Source: an uncultured Lachnospiraceae bacterium (GTDB taxonomy: Bacteria; Bacillota_A; Clostridia; Lachnospirales; Lachnospiraceae). From it: a stretch of 63,453 nucleotides of DNA. The notes beneath the pieces were generated by a model. It worked only from the letters and a program-made list of their open reading frames with translations, was not told where the DNA came from and searched no databases. A program made the translations under genes and the position numbers. Below are positions 25,245 to 34,635 of the stretch, in pieces. The stretch lies in the NCBI GenBank assembly GCA_910587495.1, contig CAJUMT010000001.1, positions 1 to 63,453 on the forward strand. Reading direction: 5' to 3'. Each line of letters opens with the position of its first letter. Positions within the stretch are counted from its first letter, which is position 1.

Positions 25245-27512
25245 ATGATGGATCAGCTGCAAAAGATAAAAAAACTTCCTTTAAAGACCATATATTATCT
25301 GTCTTTCTTATTTTTTATTGTAATTCCTATCCTGACGGTGCTGAGCGTCGCCTTGATTATCCTAAACCGGCAATTTAAGCAACAGCAGCTTGAAAATATA
25401 CGGCAGGCGCAGGAAACGGTAATCGCAGAGTTAAAATCTGATATTGATGTAATGTCCATACGCCTTTCGCATATGATCTATACAAATAATAACGAAATTC
25501 TTGCTTATGCGGCAGGCACGGATACCTATGACGGAAACCTGCGGTACGCGTATGAACAGAAACTGGAACAGGCAGGCAATCTGGCGCTGGAGCCGGTAAA
25601 AGATATTATATCTGTCGGTTTTTATATGAAGGACGGAAGAGAAACGTATATAAAGAATGACATTCGCAGATCAAATGCAGAGATAAAGCAGATGGACTGG
25701 TATCAGAGGGCGCTTAAGCGTACCAATGCGGTTTGTCTTGGATCTTATGATACGGATTCTACGAACGATTTGTATATGGGAGGAAAAAAGGATACGCTGA
25801 TCCTGGTCTTTGCCTTGGCGCCGGATGTGAGAACGGATCGGTCGCAGAAAGTTGAGATGGTGGCCTTCTATCAGTCTACCGGCGCGGCGGACAGGATACG
25901 GGAGTATAATAAAAACTATTTAGGCGGAAAAAACCGGCTCGGTATTACGCGGATTCGGGATCAGGAAGGGAAAATTGTATTTTCTGCGATGGATGAGACG
26001 GAAGAGGATTTTGAAAATGGCAATTATACTTTCGTCCGTACACCGCTGGAATTAAATGATACTGTGTGGTATATAGAGAATTGTATACAAACGAGGGAAT
26101 TAACCAGCGGTTACTGGAAAACAGCTTTTCTGGTTCTTGCGGCAGCTATTATGGTTCTGGCTCTGGCGGGCTATTATTCCAGATATTTTGTGCGCAGCAT
26201 TGTAAGGCCGGTAGAAGAGATCAGCAGCGGCCTTAAGCTGGTGGAGGAAGGATGCCTGGATGTACATATCGAACCGTCCGGACAGTATGAAATACGGAGT
26301 ATGATCCATCAGTTTAACGCCATGGTGCGCAGACTTCGGGCTTTGATCGAAGAGTATGAGGAACGGGTACGCGGAGCGGAAAAAAAGCCTGAAGATTATT
26401 TGGCGGCTATGATAAAAAAGGAGATGACGCCGGAAGAGGTGCGTCAGTCATCCAGGGAGTTTTTTTCAGAACAGTATACAATACTTGGTTTTTGGATAGA
26501 GAGTCATAAACAGAACGAAAGTGACAGAGAAAATAGTTCCAGAGTGCAGAGCTGCTTTGAACGTAATGCCAGATATGCGTCCCGTTGTATAACATATAAG
26601 GAAACTTCGCATTTCTTCCTTGTATTTTACAGGATTGTGGAAGAAAATTATGAGAGTCGTATGACAGGGATGCTTCAGGAGCTGCAGAGAATGACTGCAA
26701 AAGAACTGGATGCGGCGCTCTGGATATGCGTAGGAAAAGCAGTGTACGGGCCAGAGGCTTTTACGGAGCTGGTTGACGAGGTCAGGAAGAAAACGTGTTT
26801 AAGACATTTGTATGGAGACCATGCCGTGGTTGAGCTGGAAAAAATGGCCGGCAGGGAGGACAGACTTTTGTGTCGGGCAGAGGACTATCAGCATCTTGCC
26901 AATGCGCTTTATACAGCGGATGAGAAAAATATGGCAGATGAAAAAGAAAAGCTTTTTGCCCGCTTTACGGAACAGACTTTGGAAGAACTTAAACAGGAAA
27001 CATTGTCAGTTATTCTTGCGGTAGGAAAGCGTTTCAGTATGGACAACTCCCGTTTTGTAGATGTGTTTGGGCAGAAATTTGATTATATGGAAAAAATGGA
27101 ACGGATCACGGAGGTACGCAGCCTGAAATTGTGGCTGACGAACTACTTCGCATGGATTATGGATTATTCGGCTTCCAGGCTGAACATCTCTGAAACAGAT
27201 GTGATTGTTAAGGCAAAAAGATATCTGGCCGACCATTTTGAAGACGCGGATCTTTCCCTGGCCAAAGTGGCCGACTATGTGGAACTGAATGAAAAGTATT
27301 TTTCCAATCGCTTTACAAAGGAGACGGGAGAGAACTTTTCTTCTTATCTTACCACGCTCAGAATGCAGAAAGCCAGGGAACTTTTGAAGACTACAAGTTT
27401 TAAAGTGTATGAAATATCGGAAATGGTGGGGTATCATAATGTAGAGCATTTTAACCGGGTGTTTAAAAAAATGAACGGAATCACCCCGGCGCAGTATCGA
27501 AAAACTATGTAA
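25245..27512 (+). CDS. Membrane-anchored sensor-regulator: dCache-like domain, HAMP and AraC output in one chain
   Basis: The 755-residue protein joins a YesM-like sensor half directly to an AraC-type output. Residues about 18-42 form one membrane helix (TIYYLSFLFFIVIPILTV), 43-285 an extracytoplasmic sensor, 288-310 a second helix, then a HAMP linker (RPVEEISSGLKLVEEG) and a long cytoplasmic section. Two AraC helix-turn-helix motifs lie at about 655-755 (LAKVADYVELNEKYFSNRF; VYEISEMVGYHNVEHFNRVF). No kinase or receiver domain is present, so it should act as a one-component regulator from the membrane. It precedes the beta-galactoside genes and probably controls them. Confidence 0.9.
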   Translation: MMDQLQKIKKLPLKTIYYLSFLFFIVIPILTVLSVALIILNRQFKQQQLENIRQAQETVIAELKSDIDVMSIRLSHMIYTNNNEILAYAAGTDTYDGNLRYAYEQKLEQAGNLALEPVKDIISVGFYMKDGRETYIKNDIRRSNAEIKQMDWYQRALKRTNAVCLGSYDTDSTNDLYMGGKKDTLILVFALAPDVRTDRSQKVEMVAFYQSTGAADRIREYNKNYLGGKNRLGITRIRDQEGKIVFSAMDETEEDFENGNYTFVRTPLELNDTVWYIENCIQTRELTSGYWKTAFLVLAAAIMVLALAGYYSRYFVRSIVRPVEEISSGLKLVEEGCLDVHIEPSGQYEIRSMIHQFNAMVRRLRALIEEYEERVRGAEKKPEDYLAAMIKKEMTPEEVRQSSREFFSEQYTILGFWIESHKQNESDRENSSRVQSCFERNARYASRCITYKETSHFFLVFYRIVEENYESRMTGMLQELQRMTAKELDAALWICVGKAVYGPEAFTELVDEVRKKTCLRHLYGDHAVVELEKMAGREDRLLCRAEDYQHLANALYTADEKNMADEKEKLFARFTEQTLEELKQETLSVILAVGKRFSMDNSRFVDVFGQKFDYMEKMERITEVRSLKLWLTNYFAWIMDYSASRLNISETDVIVKAKRYLADHFEDADLSLAKVADYVELNEKYFSNRFTKETGENFSSYLTTLRMQKARELLKTTSFKVYEISEMVGYHNVEHFNRVFKKMNGITPAQYRKTM

Positions 27513-27710
27513 AAGCGTGGTTTTTCTTACATTATATCAGGAAATCTGTCCATAGATCAAAAAAACTTTTTTTTTCAATCTGAAATAATATCAAGAAATG
27601 TGAAAAAAAGATGTGGTATTTCGTCAGGAAAAGCTGGTATGCTTACGGCACAACCTAAAGCGATCTGGCCGGATTGATATGGAATTGAAAAAATCAGGAG
27701 GAAATTTAGA

Positions 27711-29047
27711 ATGAAAAGAAAAGTAATCACATCTATACTCGCATGTATGATGGTTGTATCTATGGCAGTTGGATGCGGAAGCACAGGAAGTACGGAAACA
27801 GGAGAAGACGCGTCCCAGGCAGGGGGCGATGTTGCAGATACACAGGATGAGACGCAGGAGCCTGCAGCGGCGATAACCTGAACGATTTTATTGAACAGAA
27901 TGATATGGTAGGAAAATTCCAGGAACAGTATCCGGATGTGGATATCGAGGTGGAGAAGATCAAAGATGACTCCGAATACTGGAATGCCATGAAAATGCGG
28001 GCGTCAGCGAACCAGCTTCCGGATGTCATGTTTAACAAGACATTCACTTTGGCAAGATTTAAAGATTATCTGATCGACCTGTCCGGCACACAGGCCTGCG
28101 CGAATAATGAGCTGGCTTCCGGATATGCGCTGGATGGGAAAGTTCTTGGTATTCCCATGACTTCGGGTTATGAGTATGTTTATTACTGGAAAGACATGTT
28201 TAAGGAAGCAGGCGTGGAAGTGCCGACTACCTGGGGAGAGTTTGAAGAAACGGCTAAAAAACTGCAGGAGTATTATGGAAAAGACAATCCGGATTTCACG
28301 GCGATTGCCTGCGGCCTGAAAGATGAATGGCCGGATTATCCTTATATGGAATTTATGCCGGCATTAGAATCCGCCAACGGCCAGAACTGGAATACAATGG
28401 CTTCTGAGGACGCTCCTTTTGCGGAAGGAACCGATATCAATAAAGCTTATCATAAAATATATGACCTGTTTACTTCCGGCGTATTAGGCAAAGACCCGCT
28501 GGGACTTGGCAATGATCAGGTGACCTCCCTCTTTGCCGCAAAGAACGCGGCGATCATCGCATTGGGAGACTGGGGACTTCAGAATATCCAAAACGGTACG
28601 GATGATATTTCACAGCTTGGTACATTTTACCTGCCTGCCAGAGATTCTGCGTCAGATCCATATAATGTCATCGTACAGGGAGATTCTTTTATGGGCGTGA
28701 CAACGCACTCCAAGAATCAGGAAGCAGCCGTTGCGTTTGTTGAATGGTTTTACTCTGATGCATGGTATCCGGATTATATTAATTATGTATCTTCCGCTTC
28801 TTCCATGACCAACTTCCCGAAAGACAAAGATCCGGTACTGGCAGAGTCCGATACGCTTTGCCCGGATAAAGTTCTGGTTATGTATGATGGCGGCGGGGAT
28901 GATTTTACCGCGATCCAGAATGAGACGACCTTTGATTATAAGAAACTGGGCGCACAGATGCTGACAGAAGGATTTGACTTGGATGCGTCTTTGGAGGAAC
29001 TGAACACAAAATGGGCTGCTGCAAGGACAAAACTGGGGATTCAGTAA
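27711..29047 (+). pseudogene. Extracellular solute-binding lipoprotein (CUT1 type), frameshifted
   Basis: The first frame, ATG 27711 after AGGAGG, gives a lipoprotein signal (MKRKVITSILACMMVVSMA, lipobox A-V-G-C with C22) and an acidic linker, then stops at TGA 27879-27881 after 56 residues. The next frame, open from 27851, gives the rest: DNLNDFIEQNDMVGKFQEQYPD onward for about 390 residues to the stop at 29045, a normal family 1 binding protein. The first beta-strand of the mature domain (usually a TLTFW-like stretch) is missing between them, so a short deletion, not only a single-base slip, is likely. As read, no secreted binding protein can be made. A sequencing or assembly error is possible. 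Confidence 0.85.
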
Positions 29048-29113
29048 GCGGTATACAGGATCATGAAGAACAGGGCTGCAGTATGCGGTCTTTGTTCTTC
29101 CTCGGAGGTGTGT

Positions 29114-30013
29114 ATGAGTACATTAAATAAAAAAAGAAAGCAGTTTATCATCATATCTTTAGTGGTGCCGATGCTTCTTCTGGTTGCTTTTGTAGTTTTT
29201 CCTGCCATTGATCTGTTTCGAATGAGTTTTACAAGCTGGGACGGGTATTCTCCGGTGAAAGAATTTAACGGTATCAGCAATTACATAGCGCTGTTTCATA
29301 ATGAAGATCTGTGGCTGTCTTTAAAAAATAATGCCGTGTACTTTTTTGTACATTTGTTTATGATTGTGGTGGAGCTTGCTTTTGCCGTATTGCTGACGGG
29401 AAAACTTAGGGCGGCAAAATTTTACAAGACGATGGTATTTATGCCTTATATCATCAACGGAGTAGCCATTTCCTATGCTTTTTCCTACTTTTTCTCGCCG
29501 ATTAACGGCGCGTTTGACGCGATCCTGACATCAGTACATCTGGAAACTCTTATTCGAAGCTGGCTGTCAGATCCTAAAATCGTAAACTTCGTCCTGGCTT
29601 TTGTATCTATATGGAGGTTCAGCGGTTATCATGTGATTTTGTTTATGGCCGCGCTTCAGTCGGTTCCCCAGGATATACTGGAATCGGCCCGCGTGGACGG
29701 AGCCAACACCTGGCAGCTGTTCAGGTATGTGCAGATTCCGGCAATTATGCTGATGGTGGATTTTGTGTTGTTTGACAATATCAGGGGCGCGCTCCAAGTC
29801 TTCGATATACCGTTTGTTATGACGGCAGGAGGTCCTGGTTATGCGTCCTCCACATTTACACTGTATACGATTAAAACTGCGTTTACATTTTCCAACTTCG
29901 GAATGGCGTCCACCATGGCGGTCGCAATTATGGTTATGATTATTCTGATCTATGTTATACAAAACAATTTGATCCATGGACTGATATTAAAAGATAAGGG
30001 GAAAGAGAAATGA
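29114..30013 (+). CDS. Carbohydrate ABC transporter permease, CUT1 MalF/LacF type
   Basis: The 299-residue membrane protein has six hydrophobic segments, the first at FIIISLVVPMLLLVAFVVFP. The coupling loop motif EAA appears as LESARVDGANTWQLFRYVQIP. ATG 29114, following GGAGGTG, is chosen over the earlier open start at 29063, which has no ribosome site. It overlaps the second permease gene by four bases. No ATPase gene is present in the locus; CUT1 systems often share an MsmX-type ATPase encoded elsewhere. Confidence 0.92.
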   Translation: MSTLNKKRKQFIIISLVVPMLLLVAFVVFPAIDLFRMSFTSWDGYSPVKEFNGISNYIALFHNEDLWLSLKNNAVYFFVHLFMIVVELAFAVLLTGKLRAAKFYKTMVFMPYIINGVAISYAFSYFFSPINGAFDAILTSVHLETLIRSWLSDPKIVNFVLAFVSIWRFSGYHVILFMAALQSVPQDILESARVDGANTWQLFRYVQIPAIMLMVDFVLFDNIRGALQVFDIPFVMTAGGPGYASSTFTLYTIKTAFTFSNFGMASTMAVAIMVMIILIYVIQNNLIHGLILKDKGKEK

Positions 30014-30843
30014 CAAAAAAATTTGTGGTGCAGGTGTTTAAACAGGTCATCTGCCTTTGCATGGTAGCCATCGTTCTGGCGCCGATTTTGCTTACTCTTT
30101 TTGCGGCTCTGAAAACAAAGGCTGATATGGCAGTCACATCCCCGTTGCTTTTGCCTTCTTTTGACCGGATCACGGTCGAAAACTTTAAGGAAGTACTGAC
30201 GGATAAATACTTATTGCTGGGTTTTAAAAATACAGGTGTGATACTGGTTGTTTCACACTTCTTTAACGTCATGTTCGGCACGATTACGGCGTTTATTATA
30301 GAGAGGTTTGAATTTCGCGGCAAAAAGATCGTTGTGGGTCTGTTTTTCATGGGTATGCTGATTCCCACATTTGTTACTGAGATTGCGAGATTTCAGGTAA
30401 TTCAGGGCCTGCATCTTTACAATACGATCTGGGCGCCTATTGTGATCTATGTGGCGTCAGACTTGATGCAGCTTTACATTTACAGGCAGTTTATTTCAGG
30501 AATTCCCGTGGCGCTGGATGAGGCGGCGCTTCTGGATGGATGTTCGTATTTTGGCCTGTTTCGAAGAATTATTTTTCCGCTTCTGGCGCCTGCCACAGCG
30601 ACAGTGTGTATTATCAAGGCGATCAATATTATTAATGATATGTACATCCCATATCTGTACATGCCGAAAAATAAGCTTCGTACCCTGACCACTTTCCTCA
30701 TGAATTATGCCAATGCGCAGCAGGGGTCCTGGCAGACGCTGGCAGCGGGCATTATTGTGATCATGATTCCGACGATCGCAATTTATATTTTCTTCCAGAA
30801 ATACATTCTGGCAGGTGTGGCAGCAGGTGCAGTAAAAGAATAA
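30010..30843 (+). CDS. Carbohydrate ABC transporter permease, CUT1 MalG/LacG type
   Basis: The 277-residue protein is the second channel subunit, with six hydrophobic segments. Its EAA loop reads LDEAALLDGCSYFGLFRRIIFP. ATG 30010 overlaps the preceding stop (ATGA), showing translational coupling. It is followed by lacL after 19 bases, so transporter and beta-galactosidase are one transcription unit. Confidence 0.92.
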   Translation: MTKKFVVQVFKQVICLCMVAIVLAPILLTLFAALKTKADMAVTSPLLLPSFDRITVENFKEVLTDKYLLLGFKNTGVILVVSHFFNVMFGTITAFIIERFEFRGKKIVVGLFFMGMLIPTFVTEIARFQVIQGLHLYNTIWAPIVIYVASDLMQLYIYRQFISGIPVALDEAALLDGCSYFGLFRRIIFPLLAPATATVCIIKAINIINDMYIPYLYMPKNKLRTLTTFLMNYANAQQGSWQTLAAGIIVIMIPTIAIYIFFQKYILAGVAAGAVKE

Positions 30844-30862
30844 TACAGACGAGGAGCAGCAT

Positions 30863-32776
30863 ATGAATGCAGATATCGCATGGCTTAATAATCCGGAAGT
30901 ATTTCGGGTGAATCAGCTTCCGGCCCACAGCGACCATGAATTTTATATCAGTGAAAAGGAACAAAGGTCGGGGAAAAATTCTCTGGTACAGTCTCTGAAC
31001 GGAGTCTGGCAATTTATGTATTCTTCCAATGCGGCGGGTCGTCCGGCAGACTTTTTTCAGCCAGAGTATGACAGATCTAAGTTTGGCAGGATAACAGTTC
31101 CCTGTCATATAGAGATGGCAGGTTATGACAAGATCCACTATATTAATACCATGTATCCCTGGGAAGGCCATATTTATCGAAGGCCCGCCTACAGCATGTG
31201 CGGCACAGACGCCCAAGAAGGCATGTTCAGCAAGGCGGATTATAATCCTGTGGGTTCTTATGTCAAAGAATTTGATCTGGAAAAGGGTCTTCTGGGAAAA
31301 GAAATTATCATTCGTTTTGAGGGTGTGGAAGAGGCCATGTACCTATGGCTGAACGGATACTTTATAGGATACGCGGAAGACAGCTTTACTCCTTCGGAGT
31401 TTGATCTGACGCCTTACCTGAAAGAAAAAGGGAATCTTCTTGCAGTGGAAGTCCATAAAAGAAGCACGGCGGCATTTTTGGAGGATCAGGATTTTTTCAG
31501 ATTTTTTGGTATTTTCAGAAGTGTGGCTTTGTATGCAAAACCTGCCATGCATGTGGAAGATTTGTGGATAAAACCGGTGCTTCATCCGGACGGAACAGGA
31601 AGCGTTAGTGCAGAGTTTCATATAATTATGGCGGCAGGAATGTCAGGAAGACTGGAGATTTCACTGGAAGATACCGAAGGGGAGACAATTTTAAGCCATA
31701 CGCTGCTGCTTCCGGGAAACTGTTATCGCGGCACATGGTATATGCTGGAACAGCAGGAGCTGGGAGTTGTAAAACCCTGGGATTACAGGCATCCGCATCT
31801 GTACCAGATGTATGCGAAGCTTTATGATACAGGCGGCAGACTTGTGGAGGTTGTTCCATATAAATGCGGATTTCGCCGGGTGGAAATTCTGGATAAAGTG
31901 ATCTTGCTGAATGGGGAACGGCTGATCTTATGCGGTGTGAACCGCCATGAATGGAGTCCCGACAGGGGCAGATGTATCGGAATGAAAGAAATGGAACAGG
32001 ATATGCGGATTATGGTTGATAATCATATCAATGCGGTGAGAACCTGTCATTACCCCGATCAGATTCCGTGGTACAGGCTGTGCGATGCGCATGGGATCTA
32101 TGTGATGGCGGAAGCAAACCTGGAATCCCATGGAAGCTGGCAGAAAATGGGGGCGGTAGAACCGTCCTGGAATGTACCGGGCAGCCTGCTTCCCTGGAAA
32201 GAGGCCGTGCTGGACCGTATCAGGAGTAATTTTGAACTTTTAAAGAATCATACCAGTATCTTGTTCTGGTCATTGGGAAATGAGTCCTATGCGGGAGATG
32301 TCCTGCAGGATGCCAATAAGTGGCTGAAAGACAGAGACAAAAGCCGCCTGGTACACTATGAAGGCGTATTTCACAACAGAAAGTATGAAGACAGTATATC
32401 GGATGTGGAAAGCCGCATGTATGCATCGCCTGACGAAGTGCGTGAATATTTGGATCATGATCCCCAAAAACCTTTTCTTCTTTGCGAATATATGCATGAT
32501 ATGGGAAATTCTCTGGGCGGCATGGGTGCTTATATGAAGCTGTTGGAAGAATATGACATGTATCAGGGCGGCTTTATCTGGGATTTTATTGACCAGGCGA
32601 TTTTTGTGACAGATGAAATTACAGGGCATAAAGTGCTGCGTTATGGCGGTGACTTTGACGACCGTCCTTCAGACTATGCTTTTTCCGGAGACGGAATCCT
32701 TTTCGCCGACCGGAAGGAAAAGCCGGCTATGCAGGAAGTGAGGTATTATTATGGAAAATACGGGAAAAAAATCTGA
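30863..32776 (+). CDS. lacL: Beta-galactosidase large subunit, GH2 LacL type
   Basis: The 637-residue protein holds the sugar-binding, immunoglobulin-like and TIM-barrel domains of a GH2 beta-galactosidase. The acid/base E474 lies in SLGNESYAG, and the nucleophile E542 in LLCEYMHDMGNS. CGVNRHEWSPDRG and RTCHYPDQIPWY are typical. The chain ends after the barrel (REEKPAMQEVRYY-like ending), and the missing C-terminal domain is encoded by the next gene, as in the LacL/LacM enzymes of lactobacilli. ATG 30863 follows GAGGAGC. The gene overlaps lacM by 26 bases. Confidence 0.92.
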   Translation: MNADIAWLNNPEVFRVNQLPAHSDHEFYISEKEQRSGKNSLVQSLNGVWQFMYSSNAAGRPADFFQPEYDRSKFGRITVPCHIEMAGYDKIHYINTMYPWEGHIYRRPAYSMCGTDAQEGMFSKADYNPVGSYVKEFDLEKGLLGKEIIIRFEGVEEAMYLWLNGYFIGYAEDSFTPSEFDLTPYLKEKGNLLAVEVHKRSTAAFLEDQDFFRFFGIFRSVALYAKPAMHVEDLWIKPVLHPDGTGSVSAEFHIIMAAGMSGRLEISLEDTEGETILSHTLLLPGNCYRGTWYMLEQQELGVVKPWDYRHPHLYQMYAKLYDTGGRLVEVVPYKCGFRRVEILDKVILLNGERLILCGVNRHEWSPDRGRCIGMKEMEQDMRIMVDNHINAVRTCHYPDQIPWYRLCDAHGIYVMAEANLESHGSWQKMGAVEPSWNVPGSLLPWKEAVLDRIRSNFELLKNHTSILFWSLGNESYAGDVLQDANKWLKDRDKSRLVHYEGVFHNRKYEDSISDVESRMYASPDEVREYLDHDPQKPFLLCEYMHDMGNSLGGMGAYMKLLEEYDMYQGGFIWDFIDQAIFVTDEITGHKVLRYGGDFDDRPSDYAFSGDGILFADRKEKPAMQEVRYYYGKYGKKI

Positions 32777-33761
32777 AGGGCAGGGACTGCTCCACATTGT
32801 CTACGGGGATGTGACATTGGGCGTACATGGATCCGGTGATACGGGTGCGTTTCATTATATTTTTTCCTATACGGCGGGCGGCATGGAATCCCTGGTATCA
32901 GGCGGCATAGAATGGCTGTATCGTCCGCCCCGCCCCTGTTTCTGGCGTGCCCTGACAGATAATGACCACGGAAACGGTTTCGCATTAAACAGCGGCATGT
33001 GGTTTGCGGCGGATCAGTTTATCCGGTGCGGGGAAATTACGATAGCTGTAGACGGCGAAAAGATCCCTTTTCCTTCGGCGCCCCGCAATAATATCTATAC
33101 AGGACAGGAAACCGCCGAAGAGATCGCGATTACATATATATATGAAACGATTACTGTGCCTGCAGCCCTGGTAGAAGTCTGCTATCAGGTCGGTAAAAAC
33201 GGGGAGATACAGGTTAAAGTCTGCTATCATGGGGTGAAGGGACTTCCTGAACTTCCTGTCTTTGGCATGCGTTTTCTGATGCCGACCTGTGCGGACGGTT
33301 TTAAATATGAAGGGCTGTCGGGGGAGACATATCCGGACCGGAAAGCGGGCGGCGTTTTCGGCATTTACGAAGTAGAGGGACTTCCGGTTACCCCTTATCT
33401 GGTGCCGCAGGACTGCGGCATGCATATGGATACTGTATGGGTGGAAGTAAGGCGGAGCAAAACGCTTGACAACCGCATCCGGTCGGACAAAGCGGCGTCG
33501 CTTAGATTCCAGGCGAAAGAGGGCGGTTCCTTTGCCTTTTCCTGCCTGCCGTACAGCGCGTCGGAGCTTGAAAACGCGTTTCATCAGGAAGAACTTCCTT
33601 CGCCGAGAAGGACGGTGCTTGGTATCTACGGAGCAGTTCGTGGCGTTGGAGGCATTGACAGCTGGGGATCTGATGTCGAGTCGCATTGCCGGATTGACGC
33701 GGAAAAGGATATCTCTTATCGTTTTAGCATAGTTCCCTGCGGGGGCGGCTTAGAAATGTAA
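32751..33761 (+). CDS. lacM: Beta-galactosidase small subunit, LacM type
   Basis: The 336-residue protein corresponds to the C-terminal beta-sandwich (Bgal_small_N) domain of LacZ. RPPRPCFWRALTDNDHGNGF and GMRFLMP are conserved, with the Trp/Asn-Asp region that completes the active site in long GH2 enzymes. PYSASELENAFHQEELP and the closing CGGGL also fit. ATG 32751 lies within the end of lacL, after AGGAAGTGAGG. Overlapping reading frames should keep the two subunits in balance. Palindromic element copy B follows. Confidence 0.9.
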   Translation: MENTGKKSEGQGLLHIVYGDVTLGVHGSGDTGAFHYIFSYTAGGMESLVSGGIEWLYRPPRPCFWRALTDNDHGNGFALNSGMWFAADQFIRCGEITIAVDGEKIPFPSAPRNNIYTGQETAEEIAITYIYETITVPAALVEVCYQVGKNGEIQVKVCYHGVKGLPELPVFGMRFLMPTCADGFKYEGLSGETYPDRKAGGVFGIYEVEGLPVTPYLVPQDCGMHMDTVWVEVRRSKTLDNRIRSDKAASLRFQAKEGGSFAFSCLPYSASELENAFHQEELPSPRRTVLGIYGAVRGVGGIDSWGSDVESHCRIDAEKDISYRFSIVPCGGGLEM

Positions 33762-33782
33762 AACTGAAAAATAATAGAAAAT

Positions 33783-33825
33783 AGAATGGCTTAGAATCCC
33801 TTTGTGGTTTATAGGCCATTCATTT
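33783..33825 (+). terminator. Terminator-like palindromic element, copy B
   Basis: GAATGGC (33784-33790) pairs with GCCATTC (33815-33821), followed by ATTTTA. The loop TTAGAATCCCTTTGTGG matches copy A at 25072 except for two transitions. Both copies have the same orientation and bracket the beta-galactoside locus. It overlaps the 3' end of the opposite-strand PIN gene. Confidence 0.7.
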
Positions 33826-34137
33826 TACATTTATCATGTCTATCCATGCTGTTGGCGTCATAACAGGCAGCAGAACATCTTTGTAATCTTTACGGTTTAC
33901 TGTGATAATATAATTCATTTTGTTGCTTTTGCCTGTCACATATTGTACACAATCTTCAAAATCTTTCCATTTTTGTCCGAATGCATCTTGAATATCCTTC
34001 TCTGTTACAGAAGATGCCGTTATATATGCACTGGCTCCAAGTTTCTTTATCTTTCTGAACAGTTCTATAGAGATATCACAACCATTGCGTTTTAGTACCA
34101 TGTCAAGGATTACGTTGGTATCAATTAATAATTTCAT
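33820..34137 (-). CDS. PIN-domain toxin, internally shortened
   Basis: The 105-residue protein begins MKLLIDTNVILDMVL with the first PIN acidic residue D6, and contains the later acidic motif in DFEDCVQY (E61, D62) and an IITVNRKDY strand. Intact PIN toxins of this type have about 135-145 residues. Here the stretch between ITASSVT and the DFEDC motif is about 30-40 residues too short, which probably removes helices of the core. ATG 34137 overlaps the upstream antitoxin gene by 17 bases. It may be an inactivated VapC-like toxin. Confidence 0.75.
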   Translation of the reverse strand: MKLLIDTNVILDMVLKRNGCDISIELFRKIKKLGASAYITASSVTEKDIQDAFGQKWKDFEDCVQYVTGKSNKMNYIITVNRKDYKDVLLPVMTPTAWIDMINVK

Positions 34138-34303
34138 ATCTTTCTCGCATCCTTTCCGCTTTGTATTCTTCCAGAGACTTTCCCGTATCAGGCACTGCAC
34201 CTACGATATTTTTAAAAATATCATCCAGGAAGTCCGCTTCACTGGGCTTTTTTGCTGTCTGCTGTGAGCTGGGAAATAGCACAAAACTATCTAATATTGA
34301 CAT
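34121..34303 (-). CDS. Putative antitoxin paired with the PIN toxin
   Basis: The 60-residue protein starts MSILDSFVLFPSSQQ and ends with a charged segment (EEYKAERMRERYEIIN). ATG 34303 follows GGAAAGG on the minus strand; two earlier in-frame ATGs are possible. It lies directly upstream of, and overlaps, the PIN gene, the order usual for type II modules. No DNA-binding motif is evident in this short chain. The role is inferred from gene order and overlap. Confidence 0.6.
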   Translation of the reverse strand: MSILDSFVLFPSSQQTAKKPSEADFLDDIFKNIVGAVPDTGKSLEEYKAERMRERYEIIN

Positions 34304-34490
34304 AGCTGCCATCCTTTCCAATATTCATACGTTTAAGGGGGATTTTCTATATATTGTATCATTCTCCGTGTAAATTAGCTACAATTATGTTCCTTACAAT
34401 GATGGTGGGTTACCGTATTAATTTCGGACAATATTTTACAAATTATCAGATAGCGCTTGTGGTGTAGGGCACTTTTTCCTTGTCAAGATT

Positions 34491-34524
34491 CTTTGATGTT
34501 GCCTGAAACAGGCAGAGATCAAAG
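34491..34524. promoter_or_regulatory. Hairpin before the Rpn-family gene
   Basis: CTTTGAT...ATCAAAG encloses GCCTG-AAA-CAGGC. It ends 12 bases before the -35 box at 34537. No T run follows. It may be an old terminator or an operator. The remainder of the 330-base gap from 34304 shows no gene. Confidence 0.4.
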
Positions 34525-34536
34525 TGAAGCTATGTC

Positions 34537-34565
34537 TTGAACAATAGGGATTTTCTTTGTATAAT
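34537..34565 (+). promoter_or_regulatory. Promoter of the Rpn-family gene
   Basis: TTGAAC (34537-34542), a 17-base spacer and a perfect TATAAT (34560-34565), 70 bases before the start codon. Confidence 0.8.
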
Positions 34566-34635
34566 AAAACCATAATAGACAGAACATAGCTGATCTGCCA
34601 GGCTGATTGGGAAAAACCAGAATCGAGGTGATATT

